Assembly (NCBI GenBank): GCA_947385775.1
Contig: CANDMI010000010.1
Coordinates: 1 to 64,000 of the forward strand
Direction of reading: 5' to 3'
DNA: 64,000 nt
Source of the DNA: an uncultured Eubacterium sp.
GTDB taxonomy: Bacteria > Bacillota > Clostridia > Lachnospirales > Lachnospiraceae
Below, piece after piece: positions 7,604 to 15,590 of the stretch. The notes under the pieces are model-generated. The model did not search any database and was not told where the DNA came from. It was given only the letters and a program-made list of their open reading frames with translations. Position 1 is the first letter of the stretch; every line of letters starts with the position of its first letter. The translations under genes and the position numbers were made by a program.

Positions 7604-8775
7604 CTAACGGCCTCCTTTTCGCCGCCTGCTTCCGTTTTCATTGTTTTCATCGTATCCTCTATAATCGTTTTCCAGTCGTCATAGCTATGGCTGCCGGAAT
7701 AGACATTTCCAACGATCGTTCCATTTTTATCCACAAAAAAGGTTTCCGGCACCGCTTCTATCCCTTTTAACCGTCCATTCAAAAAGCCTTCGTCCGGTAT
7801 CAAAAACGGATAACTGGCCTTCGTGCGCTGCGCCAAAAGCTCTGCCTTTTGCACCGCCTCACTGCTTACGTCGCCCGCTTCATCTCTTGCGTCCAGCACA
7901 ATGCCCACTATATTGACCCCCATGTCCGCCATATCCTGATGCAGCTTTTCCAAATCCGGTATTTCGTTAATGCAAGGCGTGCACCAGGTCGTAAATACAT
8001 TGACCATCGTAAGCGCATGGTCCTGGAACAGTTTTTCAGAATAAGGAATATCTTTTATATCCTTCATCGTAAACGCGCCCAGGCTTTGACCCGCCATATT
8101 TTCATTTTCATATAATTGCTCCGGCGGCGTCATCTTCGTAATCTCCGACTGAATCTGGCTGATCAACTCTGCCAGCTCTTTATCCGCTTTTGGATCGGTA
8201 CTTAGATAATACGTATAAACCCCATCCTCACTTTTGCCAAGCTCCTTATGATCTGTGCATTTGGTCACTTTATCCAGGTTCGAAAGCTGGTCTGAATGGT
8301 ACACGCCAATGGCCCCGATCCTTTTTAGTCCATCCGCCCATTCATTAAATCCATTTCCTTTGCTTTTGATCTCGGCATTTTTTTGCTCTTTTGTCAAAAC
8401 ATTCCATGTAAACTGGAAATAAGCGAAAGACTTGTTATCATCCGCTCCTTGCGCGTCGCTTAGCATAGCGACGGTTTGTAAATCCATTTGCTCACGCAGC
8501 TTTTCCGGAAGCGTAAAGCTTAACCCCATATCTGGATTCTCGTATGTTTCCTGGCTTGGGATAAAAAGCTCCGCCGCTTTGTAAGTGTCCGGCGCCGCGT
8601 TCGCGTCTACGTCGGATACGCTGCCTTCTGCGGCGGTATCCTTTCCGTCCGCGCCGCTGGCAGAGGACTCCTGCGGCTCCGATTCCTTTTGTTTGTTATC
8701 CGTGGCGCATCCGGTAAAAAGGGCCATGCATACAAGCCCAGTAAGAAATGGTTTTAAAATCTTTTTTACTGTCAT
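7600..8775 (-). CDS. TlpA-like thioredoxin-fold lipoprotein
   Basis: 391-residue exported lipoprotein. Lys-rich N-terminus, hydrophobic stretch and lipobox LFTGC (Cys about residue 23), then an acidic low-complexity linker to about residue 65, a middle domain of unknown fold (about 75-215) and a C-terminal TlpA/ResA-like thioredoxin domain with active site TTWCTPCINE and cis-Pro segment VPETFFV. Anchored outside the membrane, such proteins reduce disulfides or act in metal or cofactor transfer. The gene heads an operon with the CXXC miniprotein and the membrane ferredoxin, which would supply electrons. The extra middle domain is not recognised. Confidence 0.88.
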   Translation of the reverse strand: MTVKKILKPFLTGLVCMALFTGCATDNKQKESEPQESSASGADGKDTAAEGSVSDVDANAAPDTYKAAELFIPSQETYENPDMGLSFTLPEKLREQMDLQTVAMLSDAQGADDNKSFAYFQFTWNVLTKEQKNAEIKSKGNGFNEWADGLKRIGAIGVYHSDQLSNLDKVTKCTDHKELGKSEDGVYTYYLSTDPKADKELAELISQIQSEITKMTPPEQLYENENMAGQSLGAFTMKDIKDIPYSEKLFQDHALTMVNVFTTWCTPCINEIPDLEKLHQDMADMGVNIVGIVLDARDEAGDVSSEAVQKAELLAQRTKASYPFLIPDEGFLNGRLKGIEAVPETFFVDKNGTIVGNVYSGSHSYDDWKTIIEDTMKTMKTEAGGEKEAVR

Positions 8776-8829
8776 CGTGCTCTCCTTATTGACGGTTACT
8801 GATGTTACGCTGCCGTTTCGCTTTCGGCT

Positions 8830-9642
8830 TTACTTAACAGCTTTATACTCACAAGTTTCCATCTGCTTTAATTCGTCAAGCGATAATGCCGGAATATAGT
8901 CCGCAATTTCTTCCAGCGACACTTTCCCTTTTTTTATCATTCTTCTTGCTGTTTCTCGTGCATTCTCTAACGCCGCTTCATTTCTCATATCCTCCATAAT
9001 TTTACACATAGCAGCCACCCCTTTCTCGTCCTGCTTGTAATATCTTGCCTTTTTCGCGAGCGTTTCATAATTCATATCGTCGGGATCCGTGCATGAAAAA
9101 TCGTGCATTAACTTACCAATTTCGTCATTGCCCCTGTATTTCCCATTAACATATATAATATGCGAACCGTCTCCAAACAATACTTTATTTTCCCCGACAG
9201 CGACATATCTTTCCACTGGATATATCGGCTGATTTCCTTTCATTACATCATTTTCTGTAATAAAAATCACATAACTGTCGGGAATATCCTCTGTATCATC
9301 TCCGGGTTTTAAGATATGCGCGTCTAGCAGACTGCTGTTATGCCTTGCCCTTTTTGCGCCCGCCCCTTCATCTTTCCTTTGGATTTCCACATCAAACTCT
9401 TTCTTGGCGCTGTCAACCGCATGAACGTCCAAAATGACAGAACGCCCCTGTAAATTTTTAAGCGGATCTTGTGTTCGAACCGACTGGATCTTGATATCCT
9501 TTCGTCCTAAAATAATCTGAAGTATCAGCTCCACACCCTCATAATTATCTGCAAGGCAGACAGTCATAAAATCGTCATCTAAGTACCGCAGCGATTTTAT
9601 ACGCTCTAAATCTTGTTCATGTGTCTGCGATATCTCCCCCAA
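8830..9642 (-). CDS. Rpn-family PD-(D/E)XK nuclease / putative transposase
   Basis: 270-residue protein of the Rpn (recombination-promoting nuclease) family. The N-terminal RYLDDDFM and the nuclease core (VILDVHAVD, then DVEIQRKDE) show the expected D..ExQ catalytic pattern, followed by RARHNSSLLDAHIL. The C-terminal segment (RETARRMIKKGKVSLEEIAD) is the typical short helical tail. Start is TTG at 9642 behind GAAGGTGG. A second member is at 15591-16430. Rpn proteins cause DNA breaks and RecA-independent recombination; many copies occur per clostridial genome. Confidence 0.85.
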   Translation of the reverse strand: MGEISQTHEQDLERIKSLRYLDDDFMTVCLADNYEGVELILQIILGRKDIKIQSVRTQDPLKNLQGRSVILDVHAVDSAKKEFDVEIQRKDEGAGAKRARHNSSLLDAHILKPGDDTEDIPDSYVIFITENDVMKGNQPIYPVERYVAVGENKVLFGDGSHIIYVNGKYRGNDEIGKLMHDFSCTDPDDMNYETLAKKARYYKQDEKGVAAMCKIMEDMRNEAALENARETARRMIKKGKVSLEEIADYIPALSLDELKQMETCEYKAVK

Positions 9643-9714
9643 AAAACCACCTTCTTTCGCTGCTCCTATTATACATCAGACAAGGCCATTTGAAAACTAA
9701 ATTTTCGCAGCCGT

Positions 9715-11841
9715 TCATTTTATCATGATCCCGCTGCCCACATTCCTGCAAAATCCAACGAAAGCCGCCATAAAATACACTGCGTAAATCCCCAAAAACA
9801 CCCCCGCCGAGCACAAAAAGTAAAACGCCGCCGAAACATGCGCCCCCGTATAAAAATTAAACCGGCTCCCCGCAAACACCGCAACCGGCGCGCTGATCAA
9901 AAACGAAATCATCGCCGGGCAAAGATAATATCCGAACAGCTGCTTGAAAATAATCTTTGTTATCTCCCTGCCGCTGCACCCGATCTGAAAAAGAACCTGA
10001 TAGCGGAACCGGTATTTTGCCGCGTCGCTAAGCTGCTGGACACTAAGCACCGTCAGCGCAACGCACAAAAACACGATCCCTACATAAAAAAGCGGAAATA
10101 TCACAGACAGCAGCATGTATTTTATCTCCGGGATCAGGTTATCCCTTACAAGATTCTTTTCGGCGTAAACGACAATGCTGTCGGAGCCAGAGCAGGAATT
10201 GCCAAAATCATCTTCATAATCAAAATCATTTTCATCATCGCCCTGCCAGCCATCCGTCTCCCTCGTCTGCCCATACCCCTGCACATTGTCCAGCCGCCTG
10301 TCGTTATCAAGCAGCATCTTCAAATTTGCAGGCGCTTTTCCCTCTATATCCGCAGCCAGCTCCGCATAATACGGCCGCATGGTTTTGATATCACAATCCG
10401 GCACGACGATGATATAATCCCCGCCATTTTGCCCGTCCTGCGAAAAACATTCTGTATGGTATCCCGCAAATTTCAGTTCTCTATCCGCCCCGTTTATCTG
10501 AAAATCAGGAAAAAAATCACCGGTTTCATTCAGCACCCGTTCCTTGATATGCACCGCGTATTCCCCATTCTTTAGCGAAATTTCCGGCAAATTTATCATG
10601 CGGCGCAGATGGTTATAATCGGATAAGCCGATATACGTGTCGTAATCACAATATACCATCTCCTCATTTTTCCTGATCTCCTCCAAATCCGGCGTTCCAT
10701 CCGGCTTTAAATAATTGTCCCCAAATACTGACAGATGGGTATACAGCCACGCATTTACCTGGTTCGTGTGATTCTCATAAATCTGATAAGTAAACGCTTC
10801 CTTTAGCTTCGTTTCTTTTTTCAAAATCTGGATTTCCCGTTTAAAATCATCGTCAGGCCGCTCGCTGTATACCTGTACGTCAAACGGAAATTTTCCCGCA
10901 AGCATCTGGTTTTGAAAATGGTTAAACATCAAAGCCACCGCGCTCCCTAAAACCGCCAGCGTAAACAGCGCCGTCAAAGTCCCCATCGTAAAGCTCATGG
11001 CCCGCACCTTCGAGGAAAACTGACGCAATAAAAATAAATTATCCTTGCGGTATACCGCATTTTTCTTATTTCGTACATAACAGATGATCCATGCGCTGAC
11101 GCCGCCATAAAGCAGGTAGATCGTCAGCACAAGTCCGGTTAAAAACACCGATAAAGTAACCTCATTCCAGCTTTTGTTTCCAAATAAAAACAGTCCAAAA
11201 ATTAGGAAAAACACCGCCGCCGCAGGCAAAAGCAGCCGTTTTGCCTGTTCGTGGCTTTCTTTTATCTCCTCGTTTTTCTTCTGGCTGTCCATCAGCTCCC
11301 GGATATTCATTTTCCGAAACCGCCATCTGCAACGCAGCATCGCGAAAAGATAACAGCCGCCATAGCAGGATGCCGTCATAAGCAGGCAGCTTTTATCCAG
11401 CTCTAAATGCAGGTAATAATCCATCTGCACCATATGGTAAAAAATCGCAAGAAGGATCTGCTGCAACAGCAGCCCAAACACAAGCCCCGCCGCAAACGCT
11501 CCTGCCCCAAGCAGCAGGCTTTCCCGGATATAGAGCCTTGCGATTTCCTTTTTCTTCATGCCAAGCAGCAGATAAATACCAAATTCCCTGCCACGCTTTT
11601 CCAAAATAAACTGCGCCATGTAATGAATGAGCCACGCTACGATCAGCACGATAAAAAAGGTGGCAAGCCCCAACATGACCATCATGATCCCGGAAATCTG
11701 AAACGCGTCCCGCACATCTTTGGAAAACAACAGGGTGTTAAACGCAAACATAAACGCCGCGACAATCGCCATCGTCAAAAAATAAATCCGATAATCTTTC
11801 GCGGAGCGTTTTACATTTCGATATGCCAGCTTATTCAGCAT
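9715..11841 (-). CDS. BceB-type ABC transporter permease (FtsX domains)
   Basis: Large permease of 708 residues with the BceB/VraG layout: one N-terminal membrane helix, an FtsX-type block of three helices, further helices to about residue 320, a large extracytoplasmic domain (about 320-590) with an acidic insert (DDENDFDYEDDF), and a last FtsX block. Bce-type transporters detach or sense lipid II-binding peptides such as bacitracin or lantibiotics. The ATG at 11841 (MLNKLAYRN) with GGGGGTG upstream is preferred over one at 11859. It overlaps the ATPase gene by 11 bp. The usual BceS/BceR partners are 4 kb away at 16.7-18.4 kb. Confidence 0.92.
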   Translation of the reverse strand: MLNKLAYRNVKRSAKDYRIYFLTMAIVAAFMFAFNTLLFSKDVRDAFQISGIMMVMLGLATFFIVLIVAWLIHYMAQFILEKRGREFGIYLLLGMKKKEIARLYIRESLLLGAGAFAAGLVFGLLLQQILLAIFYHMVQMDYYLHLELDKSCLLMTASCYGGCYLFAMLRCRWRFRKMNIRELMDSQKKNEEIKESHEQAKRLLLPAAAVFFLIFGLFLFGNKSWNEVTLSVFLTGLVLTIYLLYGGVSAWIICYVRNKKNAVYRKDNLFLLRQFSSKVRAMSFTMGTLTALFTLAVLGSAVALMFNHFQNQMLAGKFPFDVQVYSERPDDDFKREIQILKKETKLKEAFTYQIYENHTNQVNAWLYTHLSVFGDNYLKPDGTPDLEEIRKNEEMVYCDYDTYIGLSDYNHLRRMINLPEISLKNGEYAVHIKERVLNETGDFFPDFQINGADRELKFAGYHTECFSQDGQNGGDYIIVVPDCDIKTMRPYYAELAADIEGKAPANLKMLLDNDRRLDNVQGYGQTRETDGWQGDDENDFDYEDDFGNSCSGSDSIVVYAEKNLVRDNLIPEIKYMLLSVIFPLFYVGIVFLCVALTVLSVQQLSDAAKYRFRYQVLFQIGCSGREITKIIFKQLFGYYLCPAMISFLISAPVAVFAGSRFNFYTGAHVSAAFYFLCSAGVFLGIYAVYFMAAFVGFCRNVGSGIMIK

Positions 11842-12598
11842 TGGAAAATGCACCCCCATTCAAAGACAGAACATCCAAAATCTCGTTTAAAAAATCCCGC
11901 TGCTTTTTCTGCCCGCGAAACAGCTCGTGGAAAATCTTCCCGTCCTTTAAAAATAAAATCCTGCCACAGTAGCTTGCGCAAAACGCGTCATGAGTTACCA
12001 TAAAAATCGTAGCCCCTAGGCGGACATTCATATCCGTAAAGATTTCCAAAAGGGTCTGGGCCGACTTGGAATCCAAAGCCCCGGTCGGCTCATCGGCTAA
12101 CAAGAGCTTTGGGTGGTTTGCGATCGCCCTTGCGCAGGCGCACCTTTGCTTTTGCCCGCCGGACGCTTGATAGGGAAACTGCCTCCGGATATCGGAAATG
12201 TCAAACAAAGACAGCAGTTTTTCACAGCTATTTTTAATATCCTCCTTCCCGCGCCCATGCAGCGTCATGGCAAGCATAATATTTTCTTCCACCGTCAAAG
12301 TGTCCAAAAGGTTATATTCCTGAAACACAAACCCCAGATTTTTTTTACGGAAATCCGAAAGCTTATCCTCGGAAAGCTCCGTAATATCCATATCCCCATA
12401 ATAAATATGCCCCGCGCTTACTGTATCGATCGTAGATAACATATTTAAAAGCGTCGTCTTGCCGGAACCGGAAGCCCCCATCACGCCGACAAATTCCCCC
12501 TGCTCCACGGTAAAACTGACCCGGTCCACCGCTTTCGACACATGTCCGCTGTTTCCATAATATTTTTCCACATCACAAACCCGTATGGCATCCTGCAT
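11831..12598 (-). CDS. BceA-type ABC transporter ATP-binding protein
   Basis: 255-residue ATPase of the MacB/LolD/BceA class. Walker A GASGSGKTT (about residue 41), Q-loop FVFQEYNLLDTLT, signature motif ASGGQKQR, Walker B LLLADEPTGALDS and H-loop MVTHD are all intact. A strong AAAGGAG site precedes the ATG. It energises the BceB-like permease encoded immediately downstream. The upstream region (12.6-12.7 kb) contains a TATAGT -10-like box and A/T-rich repeats that could be the regulator's target, but no operator could be assigned with certainty. Confidence 0.95.
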   Translation of the reverse strand: MQDAIRVCDVEKYYGNSGHVSKAVDRVSFTVEQGEFVGVMGASGSGKTTLLNMLSTIDTVSAGHIYYGDMDITELSEDKLSDFRKKNLGFVFQEYNLLDTLTVEENIMLAMTLHGRGKEDIKNSCEKLLSLFDISDIRRQFPYQASGGQKQRCACARAIANHPKLLLADEPTGALDSKSAQTLLEIFTDMNVRLGATIFMVTHDAFCASYCGRILFLKDGKIFHELFRGQKKQRDFLNEILDVLSLNGGAFSNAE

Positions 12599-12934
12599 AT
12601 GCTTTTTGCTCCTTTCTGCCGCAAATAACTATTTTTACAATTCCTTAGCTATACCTACTATAACAGGAAATGCGGCTGTGTGGTATCGGTTATTCTTTCT
12701 TAAATCTTACAAAATTGAAAGCTTGAAAACGGTATACAAATAGTTTCCGTTATTTGCATACCGTGCCTTAGATTCCCGTGACAGCGGCATGAAATAAGAG
12801 AGGGCTATACGCCCCCTCTATCTGTTGTTTCTTAAATATGAGAATCAGAATTTGAAATTATTTACTAAATAAATCTTTATGCATAGTTTATAGTCTTTTT
12901 TGAATTGATTCGTAAAACTAACTTCTAGCATTCG
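12599..12934. other. Intergenic stretch upstream of the Bce transporter
   Basis: 336 bp without a gene. It holds a minus-strand -10-like TATAGT near 12657-12662 for the transporter operon and, at 12797-12820, the terminator-like hairpin listed separately. Nothing else is recognised. Confidence 0.5.
12797..12820 (-). terminator. Terminator-like hairpin downstream of the antitoxin-like gene
   Basis: AGAGAGGGC pairs with GCCCCCTCT around a short loop, and a TTATTTC run follows on the minus strand. It is about 115 bp beyond the 72-residue gene. Confidence 0.45.
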
Positions 12935-13153
12935 TCAGTCCTCCAAATCCGCAAATAATTCCGCTGTGTTCGTGTATCGTTTTCCTGTTCCATTCGCTAA
13001 CATTTCATCTCCCTCTTTAAATGCGGCTAATGTATCAGAATTTGGCATTTCTTCATTTTCTACAGTTAATCCTTGAATATATCCGATTAAATATGAGATC
13101 TTGCTATCTGGCACAGTATCTAATAATTGATATACTTTTTCTCTTTCACTCAT
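12935..13153 (-). CDS. Putative orphan antitoxin-like protein, 72 residues
   Basis: Small acidic protein starting at an ATG with GTGAGG upstream. Residues 1-30 form a helical segment (VYQLLDTVPDSKISYLIGYI) common in short clostridial proteins. The C-terminal part (GKRYTNTAELFADLED) resembles the toxin-binding tail of RelB/DinJ-type antitoxins, which have a similar F..L motif. No RelE-like toxin gene is adjacent, so it is either an orphan antitoxin or an unrelated regulator. It lies just downstream of a type I toxin locus. Confidence 0.5.
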   Translation of the reverse strand: MSEREKVYQLLDTVPDSKISYLIGYIQGLTVENEEMPNSDTLAAFKEGDEMLANGTGKRYTNTAELFADLED

Positions 13154-13212
13154 TTTTCATTCCTCACTTTCCATAATTGTTACCGTTCAGCCCGCGCCAT
13201 TCGAAAAGGCTA

Positions 13213-13241
13213 TTGCAATCACACCTAAGATATGCTATAGT
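13213..13241 (+). promoter_or_regulatory. Promoter of the antisense antitoxin RNA
   Basis: TTGCAA (13213-13218), 17-bp spacer, TATAGT (13236-13241). It drives plus-strand transcription towards the toxin gene; the expected start is near 13248. Confidence 0.7.
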
Positions 13242-13247
13242 AAGAAT

Positions 13248-13336
13248 ATAGAAAGCAACCGCCCGCAAGGGGGTTGACCTAAGGAAGATAGCATTGCCAC
13301 CCATCCACTCGACCAAAGTATCAGGGTGGTTTTGCT
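13248..13336 (+). ncRNA. Antisense RNA antitoxin of a type I toxin-antitoxin pair
   Basis: A predicted RNA of about 90 nt. It starts with a stable hairpin (CAACC...GGTTG, 13257-13277) and ends in a CCACCC/GGGTGG terminator (13297-13329) followed by TTTT. No open frame is present. It is convergent with the Hol_Tox-like toxin gene on the other strand, as in txpA/ratA-type systems in which the antisense RNA pairs with the toxin mRNA 3' end. Its promoter is close to consensus. The antitoxin role is inferred from layout. Confidence 0.65.
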
Positions 13337-13350
13337 ATGCTAAGACATCG

Positions 13351-13470
13351 CTAATGACAAATCAAATAAATGAATGTCAGCAATGCTAAAATGAACGTTC
13401 CGAACGCCATAAGGTCTTTGAAGTCAAATAATTTGTCATTCTTATTACTTTTCTTCTTTCTTCTGTTCAT
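13351..13470 (-). CDS. Type I toxin, putative holin-like (Hol_Tox family)
   Basis: 39-residue protein with a very basic N-terminus (MNRRKKKSNKNDK) and a single membrane segment FGTFILALLTFIYLI. The FKDLMAFGTFILALLT stretch is characteristic of the putative holin-like toxin family. The ATG at 13470 has GGGGGTG six bases upstream, better placed than earlier ATGs in the same frame. When over-expressed, such peptides damage the membrane; normally the antisense RNA at 13248-13336 would repress the mRNA. The promoter lies at 13534-13562. Confidence 0.78.
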   Translation of the reverse strand: MNRRKKKSNKNDKLFDFKDLMAFGTFILALLTFIYLICH

Positions 13471-13533
13471 CCGCATCACCCCCATCCTATGTAGAATGAG
13501 GTCAACACACCCTTTTACACGGTTGCGATTTGT

Positions 13534-13562
13534 ATTATAGCACATATTGTGCTATTTCACAA
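13534..13562 (-). promoter_or_regulatory. Toxin gene promoter with embedded palindrome
   Basis: Minus strand TTGTGA (13557-13562), 17-bp spacer, TATAAT (13534-13539). The spacer and the -10 edge contain the inverted repeat TAGCACA-N3-TGTGCTA (13538-13554), which could be an operator. Confidence 0.65.
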
Positions 13563-13610
13563 CATTACAAAATAGAAAGCCTGGATTTTTTATAAAAAAT
13601 GCATTATTTT

Positions 13611-13635
13611 TGAAACTTTCTTCGCTTAATCCGAC
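13611..13635 (+). promoter_or_regulatory. Candidate ECF-type autoregulatory promoter
   Basis: TGAAAC (13611-13616) and CGAC (13632-13635) are separated by 15 bp and resemble the TGAAAC/CGT(A/C) elements of extracytoplasmic-function sigma factors. The site lies 42 bp upstream of the ECF gene. The spacer is one base shorter than usual. Confidence 0.4.
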
Positions 13636-13676
13636 ACATATATGATAAAGAACGTTCAGAAAGGACTGAAAACGGA

Positions 13677-14219
13677 TTGGCTGATCGAGATCAAACTATT
13701 TTTTTTGAAAATCTGTATCATGCAACTTACGAAAAAGTTCTCGCGTATATTATCGTAAAATGCAAAAATACACAAGATGTTGCGGATATATTTCAGGAAA
13801 CCTATACCGAGGTTGTAAATGCGCTCCGAAAGCATGGCATTCCTTATTTTAAAAAACCGGAAGCGTTTGTGATGCAGATCGCAAAACGCAAAATTTACCG
13901 CCATTACAAATTACTGGAACGTATACGCGGCGTTTTTGACGCTTATGACTTTGATGAATCCAATCCGAACGCAATAAATCTCGATCAAATTTCTTTTGAT
14001 GAATTACTGGTGACAAAAGAAACCATAGATACCGCAATATCATACCTGGGCAGGAAGGATGAATTGACCAAAAAAGTGTTTTACTTATATTACTTTATGG
14101 ACAAACCGCTGAAAGAAATCGCGGACATGTTTTCCGTCAAAGAATCAACTGTAAAAAATAAACTGTATCGGACTTTAAAAGAGCTAAGGGAATATCTAAT
14201 AAAGGAAGGAATGATGTAA
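13677..14219 (+). CDS. ECF-family RNA polymerase sigma factor
   Basis: 180-residue sigma-70-like factor with region 2 (DVADIFQETYTEVVNAL, then FVMQIAKRKIYRHYK) and region 4 (FYLYYFMDKPLKEIADMFSV, ESTVKNKLYRTLKELREYL). Start is a TTG at 13677 behind AAAGGAC. One of the few plus-strand genes in this half of the window, it is followed after one base by a membrane protein that is probably its anti-sigma factor. An ECF-like promoter upstream suggests autoregulation. The target regulon is unknown. Confidence 0.9.
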   Translation: MADRDQTIFFENLYHATYEKVLAYIIVKCKNTQDVADIFQETYTEVVNALRKHGIPYFKKPEAFVMQIAKRKIYRHYKLLERIRGVFDAYDFDESNPNAINLDQISFDELLVTKETIDTAISYLGRKDELTKKVFYLYYFMDKPLKEIADMFSVKESTVKNKLYRTLKELREYLIKEGMM

Positions 14220-14220
14220 T

Positions 14221-15462
14221 ATGAATGAAAAAGACTTTTTCAAACAGGTGTCTGAATATCAAATGCCGGATATTTCACAGGTAAAGAAAAACTGTATCAA
14301 ACAACTAGATTTCAATTCAGATCTCAATTCAGATTTCAATTCAGATCTCAAAAAACACGACCGCAAAAAACACCTTTCCGGCTTTCGTTTCGTCGGGATC
14401 ACGGCCATAGCAATGACCGTCCTGTGCTTTTGTGTCATGCCCGAAAATCCGTTGGCAAGAAATGTTACAAAACGGATCCGTGCGATTTTAAATTTGAATG
14501 AATCGTCTGTCGATATCGGCTCAATGGATTTCGACCATGCAGAAAAAATTAAGATCAACATACCAAAAGATTGTGAAAAAGTCGAACATGACGGGATAAC
14601 TTATTTCACAAAATCCTATGCCGCTTTACCGGATTTGATCCATGATATCCAGATGGATATTTTTACATGGACGTGTTCAAACCATTTTATGGAAAATGGG
14701 ATTCTATTAAATATTGTGCCGCAAGATTACGGACGTATCGCGCTGTTATACGATTTCCCAATTGATCTATTTGTATATTTTCCGCTGTCTGCCGATTCTT
14801 CCCTGGGAAATATCATGCTTAAGAATGAACAATTAAAATACAGCACAATCGATGGCGAAGGCAATATCGAAAAATATCAGCAAACCACGGAATACGAACT
14901 GGCGGAACAATTTGAGGACGAAAATCTGAATACGACCGTCACGATCATCCGTTCAAATTTAAACACAGCGCAAGACAGTGATATCCATGAAAGATCGGAA
15001 TCTGATATTTCGTATTATCTCTATTTCACCCTGGATGGAATGTGCTACCAGATCAACTGCACCGGAACGCTGACGCAGGCCCATGATATTTTAAAGCATT
15101 TGGAAAAAACAAAAATAACAAGCTCTGCCCTTCATTCCTCCACAAATGATAAAACGGCTTCCAGCGATCTACTGTATCGCTCCGTAGAAGGTTCTGTTAC
15201 ATTAAAGCAGGGGGAAAAGATCCATATACTGGCTGCAAATGGACAGGTATATGAGGATGTTTATATCATTTTGATCGGAAATAATAAGATTCATAAAATC
15301 GGTTCATTATATGCGGATAAGCCATATGAATATAGCGCCCCTGCTTGCGGGCAGTATATGATTTACGCTGAAAAAGGAAAGAAAAATATTACAAATGAAG
15401 TAATGATCGAACATTCTTGCAGTGGGGAAGATTATTTGCATTTTATCTCACAATCAGTATAA
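14221..15462 (+). CDS. Putative membrane-anchored anti-sigma factor
   Basis: 413-residue protein encoded one base downstream of the ECF sigma gene. A cytoplasmic N-terminal segment (about 1-55) is followed by one membrane helix (about residues 60-76) and a large extracytoplasmic domain. The cytoplasmic part contains a tandem repeat (DFNSDLNSDFNSDLKK) encoded by directly repeated DNA at about 14311-14352. Position, topology and coupling indicate anti-sigma function; no zinc-binding anti-sigma motif (HxxxCxxC) is present. The external domain has DUF4367-like features but is not assigned with confidence. Confidence 0.7.
   Translation: MNEKDFFKQVSEYQMPDISQVKKNCIKQLDFNSDLNSDFNSDLKKHDRKKHLSGFRFVGITAIAMTVLCFCVMPENPLARNVTKRIRAILNLNESSVDIGSMDFDHAEKIKINIPKDCEKVEHDGITYFTKSYAALPDLIHDIQMDIFTWTCSNHFMENGILLNIVPQDYGRIALLYDFPIDLFVYFPLSADSSLGNIMLKNEQLKYSTIDGEGNIEKYQQTTEYELAEQFEDENLNTTVTIIRSNLNTAQDSDIHERSESDISYYLYFTLDGMCYQINCTGTLTQAHDILKHLEKTKITSSALHSSTNDKTASSDLLYRSVEGSVTLKQGEKIHILAANGQVYEDVYIILIGNNKIHKIGSLYADKPYEYSAPACGQYMIYAEKGKKNITNEVMIEHSCSGEDYLHFISQSV
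14311..14352 (+). repeat. Short in-frame tandem repeat in the anti-sigma gene
   Basis: Alternating ATTTCAATTCAG / ATCTCAATTCAG 12-mers, about three and a half units, encode repeated (D-F/L-N-S) units. The copy number could vary by slippage in multiples of 12 bp and keep the frame. Confidence 0.65.
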
Positions 15463-15514
15463 AAAGGTTTGAAATTATATCATAACTCCATACAAGAATG
15501 ACACTCCTCATTTT

Positions 15515-15560
15515 CGTAAAAAACGCATGGCTACAAGTTACTGTTCCATGCGCTTTTACG
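15515..15560. terminator. Bidirectional terminator between anti-sigma and Rpn genes
   Basis: CGTAAAA..CGCATGG pairs with CCATGCG.TTTTACG around a 15-nt loop, with T-rich tracts on both strands. It separates two convergent genes. Confidence 0.7.
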
Positions 15561-15590
15561 TTGTTATAATGATATTCCATATTTTTCTGA

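Noticed and set aside
9838..10575. 245-codon plus-strand frame opposite the BceB-like permease
   Set aside because: Arg/His/Lys-rich low-complexity shadow of the permease; no start signal and no family features.
9715..12598. MacB-type macrolide or lipoprotein exporter
   Set aside because: The permease has the Bce layout with a large domain between late helices, and a BceS-type kinase is present nearby.
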